A stretch of 8,251 bases of DNA, from contig CP070682.1 of assembly GCA_020352595.1 (NCBI GenBank), positions 357,799 through 366,049 on the forward strand, given 5' to 3'. Source of the stretch: a bacterium (GTDB taxonomy: Bacteria; BMS3Abin14). The position numbers and the translations under genes are program-made. The notes beneath the pieces are model-generated. The model saw only the letters and a list, made by a program, of their open reading frames with translations, did not search any database and was not told the DNA's origin. Below, one piece after another: positions 1 through 6,083 of this stretch (positions are counted from its first letter, which is position 1; every line of letters begins with the position of its first letter).

Positions 1-439
<439 letters not shown>

Positions 440-476
440 TCAGTCCCTCCTGAAAGGTCTTGGGGGTTGGGTATCC

Positions 477-770
477 CTACTTCTTCTCGATGACACCGAG
501 GACGTCGTCCTCCCTCATGATGAGGTAGTCCACGTCATCGATCTTGACGTCGGTACCGGCGTATTTGCCGAAAAGGATCTTGTCCCCGACCTTGACGTCC
601 AGCTTGCGCTGACTTCCGTCCTCGAGAACCCTACCCTTGCCCACGGCAACGACCTCGCCCTCCTGGGGCTTCTCCTTGGCAGTGTCGGGAATGATGATCC
701 CACCCTTGGTCTTGGCCGTTTCCTCCAGCCTCCTGACTAGAATGCGATCCTGAAGCGGTCGAATCTTCAT
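477..770 (-). CDS. groES: Co-chaperonin GroES (Hsp10)
   Basis: This is the 97-residue heptameric lid of the GroEL cage, the normal family length. The sequence opens [14 protein letters not shown] and has the mobile loop that contacts GroEL around residues 17-33, with its hydrophobic GGIIIP. It continues with [23 protein letters not shown] and ends DVLGVIEKK, all classic GroES positions. The start at 768-770 is preceded by AAAGGAGGAGGAA at good spacing. The open frame extends 71 codons further upstream, but that would run through the CIRCE operator and promoter, so the longer version is not real. First gene of the operon, 40 bases before groEL; about 107 bases separate its start from the CIRCE element. 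Confidence 0.98.
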   Translation of the reverse strand: MKIRPLQDRILVRRLEETAKTKGGIIIPDTAKEKPQEGEVVAVGKGRVLEDGSQRKLDVKVGDKILFGKYAGTDVKIDDVDYLIMREDDVLGVIEKK

Positions 771-877
771 CTTCTGTTCCTCCTCCTTTGAACGGTGATG
801 GTCAAATGTGGTTTCTGCCCGCCCGTTGTGTTCGGGCTCATGACCTTGAAAAGTGTCCACGTCATTGGATCGGGCCG

Positions 878-904
878 TTAGCACTCTCGATGCCCGAGTG
901 CTAA
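878..904 (-). promoter_or_regulatory. CIRCE operator (HrcA binding site) of groESL
   Basis: A perfect inverted repeat TTAGCACTC, nine bases, GAGTGCTAA. This is the exact consensus of CIRCE, bound by the heat-shock repressor HrcA. It sits at and just past the predicted transcription start of the groESL promoter, so bound HrcA would block initiation; the repeat also lies at the 5' end of the mRNA. The presence of CIRCE predicts an hrcA gene elsewhere in this genome. Confidence 0.97.
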
Positions 905-913
905 CAACGAGGC

Positions 914-941
914 AATATAACCCGATGCCTCGAAAAATCAA
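914..941 (-). promoter_or_regulatory. Sigma70-type promoter of groESL
   Basis: Read on the minus strand: TTGATT at 936-941 as the -35, 16 bases, then TATATT at 914-919 as the -10. The predicted start, near 907, falls at the edge of the CIRCE repeat. This is the expected geometry for HrcA-repressed, housekeeping-sigma transcription, and I see no need for a sigma32 promoter. The leader to groES is then about 137 nt. Confidence 0.75.
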
Positions 942-984
942 GGGGCCAATGATATTTTTCTTTGTCCTCAGCGTTCCTGCCACC

Positions 985-1013
985 TTGTCAACACGCCTCC
1001 TCTCCCATAGAAT
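985..1013 (+). promoter_or_regulatory. Sigma70-type promoter for the DUF502 operon
   Basis: TTGTCA at 985-990, exactly 17 bases, then TAGAAT at 1008-1013; each hexamer matches the sigma70 consensus at 5 of 6 positions. It points away from groESL, with the two -35 boxes about 45 bases apart. Transcription would start near 1019-1021, leaving an unusually long leader of about 215 nt before the GTG of the DUF502 gene. Confidence 0.6.
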
Positions 1014-1067
1014 AGTGCCAGTCGACAGGGGGGTCCCCTTGGAATCTTGCCTTTTTCAGAGCTTTTT

Positions 1068-1230
1068 CCGGAGGGTGGTCATTCCGGGGACGAAGGGGAC
1101 GAGCATCTTTCCGGCACCTGATTCCCGGTCCGTTCGAACTTCATGAGAGGCCTGACTGTCTGCTCAGACCAGGAGGTGCCCATGAACGGTCCGGGGTTCG
1201 CAGCCCTTAGGCCCTTTCCCAGTTAAGGAG
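1068..1230 (+). promoter_or_regulatory. Structured 5' leader of the DUF502 gene
   Basis: The leader holds several nested inverted repeats. CCGGA at 1068-1072 can pair with TCCGG at 1083-1087. CCCGGTCCGTTC at 1124-1135 can pair with 1184-1195 (11 pairs, one T-T mismatch), closing over the start of the leader ORF. Inside that, 1151-1173 forms an interrupted hairpin (CCTG/CAGG, GTCT/AGAC) reaching the leader ORF's ribosome binding site. CCTTA at 1205-1209 can pair with TAAGG at 1224-1228, covering the DUF502 ribosome binding site. I recognise no known riboswitch class. The pairings are read from sequence; a regulatory role is inference. Confidence 0.4.
1182..1226 (+). CDS. Possible 14-residue leader peptide
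   Basis: ATG at 1182 follows a near-perfect AGGAGGT (1171-1177) by four bases and encodes MNGPGFAALRPFPS, then TAA at 1224-1226. The stop overlaps AAGGAG (1225-1230), the ribosome binding site of the DUF502 gene, so ribosomes finishing here would sit on that site. An in-frame ATG at 1143 would make it 27 residues but has no ribosome binding site. The peptide has no run of one amino acid, so it is not an obvious attenuator of the his or trp type. Strong initiation signals and the stop position argue for translation. No homologue is known to me and the ORF is very short. Confidence 0.4.
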   Translation: MNGPGFAALRPFPS

Positions 1231-1235
1231 AGCAC

Positions 1236-1925
1236 GTGCACCTGATCAGGACGCTAGTCAGAAGATACATGCTCACGGGCATGCTGGTTTTGATCCCCAT
1301 CTTCCTGACGGGCTGGGTTCTCAGAGCGCTGATGAGATGGACGGACAGGGCTCTGGCCCTCATCCCTCCAGCGTACCGTCCTGAAAACCTGCTCGGATTC
1401 AACATCCCGGGGCTGGGGCTCATTCTCACCCTTTCCATCGTTATCGTCATCGGGGCCCTCGTCGCCAACGTCATAGGGAAAAGCCTGCTGTCCGGTGGGG
1501 AGCGTCTTCTGCGAAGGATCCCCCTCATCCGCTGGTTCTATTTCTCCTCCAAGCAGATGATGGAGGCCATCCTCATGAAGGATGAGGACAGTTTCCGCAG
1601 AGCGGTGGTGGTGGAGTACCCGCGCAAGGGTATCTACAGCATCGGCTTTGTCACTGCGGAGGCCAAGGGGCAGCTGGACTACAGGGTTCCGGGACGCTGC
1701 TACACGGTCTTCGTGCCTACGACCCCCAACCCCACATCCGGATATCTCGTGGTGGTGCCGGAATCCGAGATGATCCCCATAGACTGGACTGTTGACGAGG
1801 CGTTCAGGATGATCATTTCCGCCGGCGTTCTCATGCCCGGAGAGGCCAGGGCCGAAGCCGTCAAGGCCGCCGAGGCGGCCGTCGCTGGAGACCCTCCGGA
1901 CGAGGAGGTGGAGGTGTCGGGATGA
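1236..1925 (+). CDS. DUF502 family membrane protein
   Basis: A 229-residue inner-membrane protein of the DUF502 family, whose function is not established. Two transmembrane helices lie at about 12-33 and 58-81, split by a short loop with RPENLLGFNIPGLGL. A soluble C-terminal domain follows, with the family's hallmarks: PLIRWFYFSSKQ at 96-107, a VVEYPRKGIYSIGFVT strand at 125-140, VPTTPNPTSGYLVVVPESE at 160-178 and TVDEAFRMIISAGVLMPG at 185-202. The last 25 or so residues are Ala/Glu-rich and probably unstructured. The start is GTG at 1236, five bases after AAGGAG; the first residues then run straight into the first helix, as in the family. The stop overlaps the next gene's start (ATGA), so the two are translationally coupled. 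Family assignment is firm; the role is unknown. Confidence 0.9.
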   Translation: MHLIRTLVRRYMLTGMLVLIPIFLTGWVLRALMRWTDRALALIPPAYRPENLLGFNIPGLGLILTLSIVIVIGALVANVIGKSLLSGGERLLRRIPLIRWFYFSSKQMMEAILMKDEDSFRRAVVVEYPRKGIYSIGFVTAEAKGQLDYRVPGRCYTVFVPTTPNPTSGYLVVVPESEMIPIDWTVDEAFRMIISAGVLMPGEARAEAVKAAEAAVAGDPPDEEVEVSG

Positions 1926-2782
1926 GACGGGGCATCCCCCTCCTCATAGCGGCTGCAGTCGCGCTGCTGGTACCCTCATCAGAGGTTTCGGCCGACCAGC
2001 CGAAACCTTCCCAGGAACGCAGGCTGAAGATACTGGAGAGGGAGGAACCGGAGCGCCTTGATCCCGCCTTCGAGATGATCATGGAGAAGCTCGATGAGGA
2101 TCTGCGCTACGTCATCTCCTCTCCCATCCGGATGACCCCCAAGGCCACCGCTGTCACCGGTCTGACGGTTCTCGGCACTCTCTTTCTCATCAACGTGGAC
2201 GAGAAGTGGGCCGAGGAGGTGGTGACGTCCCGGGAGGGCAAGTCCGACAGGGCCTACGAGAGGCTGAGGGTCCTGGGCCGCAATGTGCCCGCCACCACCG
2301 CGGGCCTGTACCTCCTGGGCTACTTCCTCGAGGACAGGAGCCTGAAATCCAGGGCGCTCGAGGGTTTCGAGGCCGTGGCCATAACGGCCCTCGTCACCGC
2401 CGGCTCAGGGTACCTCATCGGCCACAAGGAACCTGAGGACAGTACTGAAGCCGGCGAGTTCGAGCCCCTGAACAAATACCATTCCATGCCGGACATGAGC
2501 TCCTCACTGGTGTTCTCCCTGGCCGGAGTCTTCGCCTACGAGCGTCCATGGCACCAGGCACTTCTCTATTATTCCATCGCGGCCGGTACCGCTGTCAGCC
2601 GCGTCTATTACGAGGAGGCCTGGCCCTCGGACGTGTTCCTCGGTTCCGTGATCGGCACGGCCATCGGACGGACGGTGGCATCCCGCGCCCGGAAGGGGGC
2701 AAGGGAGGATGTCACTGTCCTCCCCATGCTGGAGTTCAACGCGAAGCCCGTCCTGGGGCTGAGGATCGAGTTCAGGCTCTGA
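1922..2782 (+). CDS. Secreted PAP2-like protein with degenerate phosphatase motifs
   Basis: A 286-residue protein with a Sec signal peptide (MRRG, hydrophobic to residue 20, likely cut after VSA at 22-24), a charged helical linker to about residue 65, then several hydrophobic helices. The C-terminal half resembles PAP2 phosphatases: IGHKEP at 166-171 lines up with the first motif (KxxxxxxRP), SMPDMSSS at 188-195 with PSGH, and SRVYYEEAWPSD at 226-237 with SRxxxxxHxxxD at exact spacing. The catalytic residues are missing: Arg is Glu170, the PSGH His is absent, and the third-motif His is Ala233; only Ser226, Arg227 and Asp237 remain. It is therefore probably not a phosphatase, and may bind lipid or serve a structural role. 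The ATG overlaps the DUF502 stop by 4 bases. A very remote different fold is possible. Confidence 0.7.
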   Translation: MRRGIPLLIAAAVALLVPSSEVSADQPKPSQERRLKILEREEPERLDPAFEMIMEKLDEDLRYVISSPIRMTPKATAVTGLTVLGTLFLINVDEKWAEEVVTSREGKSDRAYERLRVLGRNVPATTAGLYLLGYFLEDRSLKSRALEGFEAVAITALVTAGSGYLIGHKEPEDSTEAGEFEPLNKYHSMPDMSSSLVFSLAGVFAYERPWHQALLYYSIAAGTAVSRVYYEEAWPSDVFLGSVIGTAIGRTVASRARKGAREDVTVLPMLEFNAKPVLGLRIEFRL

Positions 2783-2862
2783 GGGCGGCGCGGGAAGCTG
2801 TCCCCAGGGTCCAGTGCCCGGCCTTGGACAGGCCTGGGCCGGGGAGTCCGGAATCCCCCCGT

Positions 2863-3528
2863 CTAACGGTTTTCCCTGCTGAGCCGGTCGGCCAGCCGCG
2901 TGGGCTCCGGAAGCCTGTACGCGCCAAGGCACATCGTGACCGCCTTGAGGGCCTCGAGGGGATGGAGGAGATGGCCCGGGGAGACATAAAGGGGTCTGCA
3001 GCCTTCCCTGCTTCTGAGGGCATACCCGACGGTCCTGCGGCCGTAGATGATGGGAGCGTGGTCCCCCTTTTCCCGGCCGGGTTCTTCGCACCGCCCCACG
3101 AGGAGGCTTTTGGCGCAACCGACGGTGGGTACACCCGTGATCAGGCCGATGTGTGAGGCCAGTCCCAGTCCCCTGGGATGCGCGATGCCCTGGCCGTCGA
3201 CGATGATAAGGTCCGGACGGGGCATCTCCTTGAGGATAGGCAGAAGAGGAGGGATCTCCCGGAAGGACAGGAGTCCCGGAACGTAGGGAAAAGACAGGGG
3301 ACTGCGCTCGACGCGGGTCCGGAGAAGCGCAAGGCCCGGCAGTTCCATGAGTACGGCGGCAGCGAGGCAGGCCCGGTCGGCTCTGCGGTAGGAGACGTCC
3401 ACGCCCAGGACCGTGTTGACGGAGGGCAGCGTGCCGCCCCGGATCCGTCCCGCGAGCTCCGTCTGGATCCGCAAAGCCTCCCTGGGTGACAGGTCCCACT
3501 CATTCAGGCTCTGGATATCCATTTCCAT
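2863..3528 (-). CDS. nfi: Endonuclease V (deoxyinosine 3'-endonuclease)
   Basis: A complete 221-residue repair enzyme that nicks DNA at the second phosphodiester bond 3' of deoxyinosine, starting repair of deaminated adenine; cytoplasmic. All family motifs are present: GVDVSY at 42-47 with metal ligand Asp44, PYVPGLLSFRE at 81-91 with Glu91, VDGQGIAHPRGLGLASHIG at 110-128 with Asp111, GCAKSLLVG at 137-145, and SPGHLL at 183-188 with His186. YRLPEPTRLAD at 204-214 closes the domain. These correspond to D35, E89, D110 and H214 of the E. coli enzyme. The ATG at 3526-3528 has AGGA four bases upstream; a second ATG two codons in is an alternative. It stands alone on the minus strand, converging on the PAP2-like gene (80 bases apart) and divergent from the Rrf2 gene. 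I found no convincing promoter of its own. Confidence 0.96.
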   Translation of the reverse strand: MEMDIQSLNEWDLSPREALRIQTELAGRIRGGTLPSVNTVLGVDVSYRRADRACLAAAVLMELPGLALLRTRVERSPLSFPYVPGLLSFREIPPLLPILKEMPRPDLIIVDGQGIAHPRGLGLASHIGLITGVPTVGCAKSLLVGRCEEPGREKGDHAPIIYGRRTVGYALRSREGCRPLYVSPGHLLHPLEALKAVTMCLGAYRLPEPTRLADRLSRENR

Positions 3529-3642
3529 GCAATCCTACCACATGCAGCGCGCGCATCGAGCCACATCGGAGAACCGGATCGCCACCCGGCACCAAATGCG
3601 CCCCAAGGGGCCGGCAGACCCGGCATCAGACCCTCAATGTAC

Positions 3643-3671
3643 TTGACAGAACTGCTGTAAAAAAATATTCT
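3643..3671 (+). promoter_or_regulatory. Promoter of the Rrf2-larE gene cluster, with possible operator
   Basis: A consensus -35 TTGACA (3643-3648), 17 bases, and TATTCT (3666-3671) as the -10; the spacer contains a run of seven A. An imperfect inverted repeat, TTgACAG at 3643-3649 and CTGTAA at 3655-3660, overlaps the -35 and is a candidate site for autoregulation by the Rrf2 protein encoded 40 bases downstream. It does not match an IscR, NsrR or CymR consensus that I know, so the operator is tentative while the promoter is good. Confidence 0.7.
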
Positions 3672-3710
3672 CTTGTGACCGTAAAGCACCGATAAATAGG
3701 GGGCCATTGC

Positions 3711-4172
3711 ATGAGACTCTCCACCAAAAGCAGATACGGTGTCCGCGCACTTTTCGATATAGCCTACCACTCGGTGGGACTGCCGACGCAGATCAAGGAC
3801 ATCTCGCGAAGGCAGCAGATCAGCCCCAGGTATCTGGAGCAGATCTTCCAGAAGCTCAAGAAGGCCAGGATCCTGGGCAGCAAGCGGGGGCCCAACGGCG
3901 GATATTACCTTCTCAGGGAACCGAAAGACATCTCCCTTGGGGACATCGTCCGAGCCACCGAGGGCCCCTTCGAGCTGGTCTTCTGCGTCAGCGATAACCC
4001 GGTGAGACAGTGCCCACGAAAGGAAGAGTGCGTGGCCAGCGACATGTGGAAGGACGTGAGCATTCAGATTGGGAACTTTTTCGATTCCATCTCCATCTCC
4101 GATCTTTGCGAACGCGCCAAGGACCTGGGTGTGGAGAGGGAGTACGACCATCCCTACACCTACCACATCTGA
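3711..4172 (+). CDS. Rrf2 family transcriptional regulator with Fe-S-type cysteines
   Basis: A 153-residue dimeric winged-helix DNA-binding protein of the Rrf2 family (IscR, NsrR, CymR, RirA). MRLSTKSRYGVRALFDIAYH opens the domain. The helix-turn-helix spans about 25-50 (QIKDISRRQQISPRYLEQIFQKLKKA), followed by the wing GSKRGPNGGYYLLREP at 56-71 and SLGDIVRATEGP at 75-86. Cys92, Cys101 and Cys107 (CX8CX5C) sit where IscR and NsrR bind an iron-sulfur cluster; Cys133 is extra. The fold is certain. Cluster binding is likely, and the signal (Fe-S status, iron, NO or sulfur) cannot be told. The spacing differs from IscR's CX5CX5C, so I do not call it iscR. The ATG follows AGGGGG by seven bases. 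It starts a same-strand run of genes and lies 47 bases before larE, so it may control sulfur transfer there as well as itself. Confidence 0.93.
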   Translation: MRLSTKSRYGVRALFDIAYHSVGLPTQIKDISRRQQISPRYLEQIFQKLKKARILGSKRGPNGGYYLLREPKDISLGDIVRATEGPFELVFCVSDNPVRQCPRKEECVASDMWKDVSIQIGNFFDSISISDLCERAKDLGVEREYDHPYTYHI

Positions 4173-4219
4173 AGCCAGGCCTGGTCGGAGGTTGGAGCCC
4201 GGTTCGGTCCGTTGATCCT

Positions 4220-5110
4220 ATGAGACCCCAAACGCAAGGGCAGGAAGCGTTCTCCCCGGGGGGCGGCAGTGTGGAACGGCTGCGGTCCATCGTACGGGAG
4301 ATGGGCAAGGTCATGGTCGCCTTCTCCGGCGGCGTGGACAGCACCTTTCTGCTGCACATCTGTGTCCAGACCCTCGGCCGGGAGACCGTGATGGCCGTTG
4401 TGGTCGATCACGCCATGCTCAAGGAGAACGAAGCAGACGAAGCGATGAAAAGCGCGGCGCACATCGGCGCGAGGATCCAGCGCATCTCACTGGATCCGCT
4501 GGCCGACGAGCAGGTCTCCGGCAACGGACCGCTGCGCTGTTATCACTGCAAGAAGGCTGTCTTCTCCCACCTCCGTCAGATGGCCGTCACACAGAGGGTG
4601 CCCTGGCTCCTGGACGGAACCAATGCCGACGACGGCAACGGTTACAGACCGGGCATCCGCGCCCTGGAGGAGCTGGGTGTGCGCAGTCCGCTGAGGGAGG
4701 CCGGCCTCATCAAGGTGCAGGTGCGCCAGGCAAGCCGCGAGGCGGGCCTGGAAACCTGGAACAGGCCCTCAGCTCCCTGCCTGGCCACCAGGTTCCCCTA
4801 CGATCATCCCATCACGGAGGAGGCTCTGAGGAAGGTCGAAAAGGGGGAGCGCATCCTGGCCAGGGAGGGTTGCGAGGTCGGCAGGCTAAGGGTCCACGGC
4901 GACGTGGCCAGGATCGAGGTGCCCGAGACCCAGCTGGATCTTCTCCTGGAGGAAGACCGCCGCGGGAGGGTCATCACCTCACTCAAGGCCCTGGGTTACT
5001 CCTATGTGACCATGGACCTGGAAGGGTTCCGATCAGGAAGCATGGACGCTGGCATCTCCGGCAGCCCGTCCGCCGGTGATGTCAAGGCCGGCAAGAGCGG
5101 CCAAGGATGA
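4220..5110 (+). CDS. larE: LarE-type ATP-dependent sulfur transferase (PP-loop)
   Basis: A PP-loop ATP pyrophosphatase of the LarE family. LarE adenylates the carboxylates of pyridinium biscarboxylic acid mononucleotide and inserts sulfur to make the nickel-pincer cofactor of lactate racemase and relatives. The ATP loop SGGVDS is at 36-41, DGTNADD at 132-138, YRPG at 142-145, PSAPCLATRFPY at 183-194 and FRSGSMD at 270-276. Cys187 is the position of the sacrificial cysteine of lactobacillar LarE. Cys107 and Cys110 (RCYHCKK) add a CxxC, as in LarE forms that carry a [4Fe-4S] cluster and act catalytically. With ATG 4220 it has 296 residues, but no ribosome binding site precedes it; GTG 4271, behind a G-rich stretch, would start at VERLRSIVREMGK, closer to the family N-terminus. 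No larA, larB or larC is in view, so the true substrate could differ. It ends 14 bases before the next gene. Confidence 0.88.
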   Translation: MRPQTQGQEAFSPGGGSVERLRSIVREMGKVMVAFSGGVDSTFLLHICVQTLGRETVMAVVVDHAMLKENEADEAMKSAAHIGARIQRISLDPLADEQVSGNGPLRCYHCKKAVFSHLRQMAVTQRVPWLLDGTNADDGNGYRPGIRALEELGVRSPLREAGLIKVQVRQASREAGLETWNRPSAPCLATRFPYDHPITEEALRKVEKGERILAREGCEVGRLRVHGDVARIEVPETQLDLLLEEDRRGRVITSLKALGYSYVTMDLEGFRSGSMDAGISGSPSAGDVKAGKSGQG

Positions 5111-5124
5111 AAGGAGGCACAAGA

Positions 5125-5526
5125 ATGAGGCGGATCCTTCACTTTCCTCTGGCCCGGGCGATCTGCTGGTATCTGACCCTGACCCTTTCAGGCATTGCCT
5201 TCCTGCCCCCGGTGGCCCACGCCGCCTTCATCTCGCCTTCCAGGGCGAACGTCGCGGATATGGATGCCGGGGCCCTGGCCCGTGTCCGGGAGGCGCTTGA
5301 GGACCAGTTCCTCCAGGAACGGCTGGCCTCACTGGGACTCTCGCCCGATGAGATCAGATCGCGCCTGGACTCTCTGGACGGGCAGGAGCGCCAGGCTGTC
5401 CTCGCCGACGTGGAGAGGATCCAGGCTGGCGGAAATGGTCTCGGAGCCCTCGTCACGCTGGCTGTGCTGGTCCTGCTGGTCCTCCTTATCCTCAAGCTCT
5501 ACGACAAGGAGATCACCATCAAGTGA
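5125..5526 (+). CDS. PA2779 family small membrane protein
   Basis: A 133-residue protein of the PA2779 type, function unknown. A long signal peptide ends with PPVAHA (cut after about residue 33). A periplasmic helical segment follows at about 45-100, containing LASLGLSPDEIRSRLDSLDGQE (68-87), the family's signature stretch. Next come AGGNG at 101-105, one membrane helix at about 106-124 and a short basic tail, LYDKEITIK. The topology implied is periplasmic domain out, tail in the cytoplasm. I chose ATG 5125 because AAAGGAGG lies seven bases upstream; ATG 5107, which overlaps the larE stop, would add six residues and swallow that site. The gene ends in a 4-base overlap (GTGA) with the C39-like peptidase gene, the pairing seen for PA2779 and PA2778 in Pseudomonas. 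The double glycine just before the helix is a possible cleavage site. Confidence 0.85.
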   Translation: MRRILHFPLARAICWYLTLTLSGIAFLPPVAHAAFISPSRANVADMDAGALARVREALEDQFLQERLASLGLSPDEIRSRLDSLDGQERQAVLADVERIQAGGNGLGALVTLAVLVLLVLLILKLYDKEITIK

Positions 5527-6083
5527 GGCGCGGGGGGCGGATCCCTTTCCTGCTGGCTCTGGCCGGGATCCCCCTGCTCCTGGGGTGCAGCATACGCCTC
5601 ACAGACCCGGAAGGTTTTCCCGCGGCCGCAAGGCTCCACGACGTGAAACCCTACAGCCAGAGACCGGAGTTGTGCGGGCCCTACGCTCTGGCGGCTGTTC
5701 TCAATTTCATGGAGATTGCCGCCGACCCCCTCGAGATGGCCCGGCGCCTTTACGTCCCTGCCGCGGGGGGCACCCTGACCATGGACCTCTACCTCGAGGC
5801 AAGTCGCAGGGGCCTCGACGCCCGTCAGGGAAGCGGCACCACGCAGGGCCTCGTGCGGGACCTCGACGATGGTGTTGCGCCCATCGTGCTCTTCAGGTAT
5901 CCGTCTTTGAGAGGTTCAGGGGGACATTACGTGGTCATCACCGGATATTCCATGGCGCCGGACGGTTTCTTTCTCCTCTGGGGCGACGGTCGCCTTTCCT
6001 GGATGGATGCAGACAGGGTCGAGGGCCTGTGGTCGGGGTCGGAGTTCTGGTACCTGATCCTGAGGAGAAAAGGGCCATGGTGA
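5523..6083 (+). CDS. C39-like cysteine peptidase lipoprotein (PA2778-like)
   Basis: A 186-residue papain-fold peptidase of the C39-like group, anchored as a lipoprotein: lipobox LLGC with Cys22 as the first mature residue. Gln46 (oxyanion hole) and nucleophile Cys51 sit in PYSQRPELCGPYALAAVLNF, His135 in GGHYVVITGY, and Asp155 in LLWGDGRLSW, so the catalytic set looks complete. Classical C39 domains cut after double glycine on exported peptides, but those are fused to ABC transporters in the inner membrane; here the enzyme faces the periplasm. In the Pseudomonas PA2778 form, as I recall it, the peptidase is followed by TPR repeats in one chain; here the TPR part is a separate downstream gene. 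GTG at 5523 overlaps the PA2779-like stop by 4 bases, with AAGGAG 11 bases ahead. The substrate is unknown; the neighbour is the obvious candidate. Confidence 0.85.
   Translation: MRRGGRIPFLLALAGIPLLLGCSIRLTDPEGFPAAARLHDVKPYSQRPELCGPYALAAVLNFMEIAADPLEMARRLYVPAAGGTLTMDLYLEASRRGLDARQGSGTTQGLVRDLDDGVAPIVLFRYPSLRGSGGHYVVITGYSMAPDGFFLLWGDGRLSWMDADRVEGLWSGSEFWYLILRRKGPW

Noticed and set aside
477..983. 168-residue reading of groES with a 71-residue N-terminal extension
   Set aside because: The extension would translate through the promoter and CIRCE operator; the internal ATG at 770 has a strong ribosome binding site and gives the standard 97 residues.
1020..1180. Known riboswitch in the DUF502 leader
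   Set aside because: I could not match the c-di-GMP, cobalamin, SAM, TPP or glycine riboswitch cores to the sequence; only unclassified inverted repeats are seen.
2859..2873. Small hairpin CCGT-CTA-ACGG followed by TTTT, after the PAP2-like gene
   Set aside because: Only four pairs and four T, and it overlaps the endonuclease V stop; too weak to call a terminator. The GC stem CCCGGCC/GGCCGGG just before it has no T run on either strand.
2504..3499. 331-residue minus-strand open frame across the PAP2-like and endonuclease V genes
   Set aside because: Low-complexity Gly/Pro/Arg composition with no motifs, and in another frame from the well-conserved endonuclease V gene.
3529..3642. Search for a minus-strand promoter of endonuclease V and for a small gene in the gap
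   Set aside because: Only poor hexamer pairs with wrong spacing were found; short GC repeats (CCCCAAGGGG, repeated CCCGGCA) show no clear function.
4175..4184. Palindrome CCAGGCCTGG between the Rrf2 and larE genes
   Set aside because: A ten-base GC palindrome is common by chance in this composition, and it lacks any T run or regulatory context.
5195..6076. Long open frame that runs into the TPR gene in frame (490 residues in all)
   Set aside because: It is Arg/Ser/Pro-rich out-of-frame reading of the PA2779-like and C39-like genes; the real protein begins at the lipobox-bearing ATG 6077.
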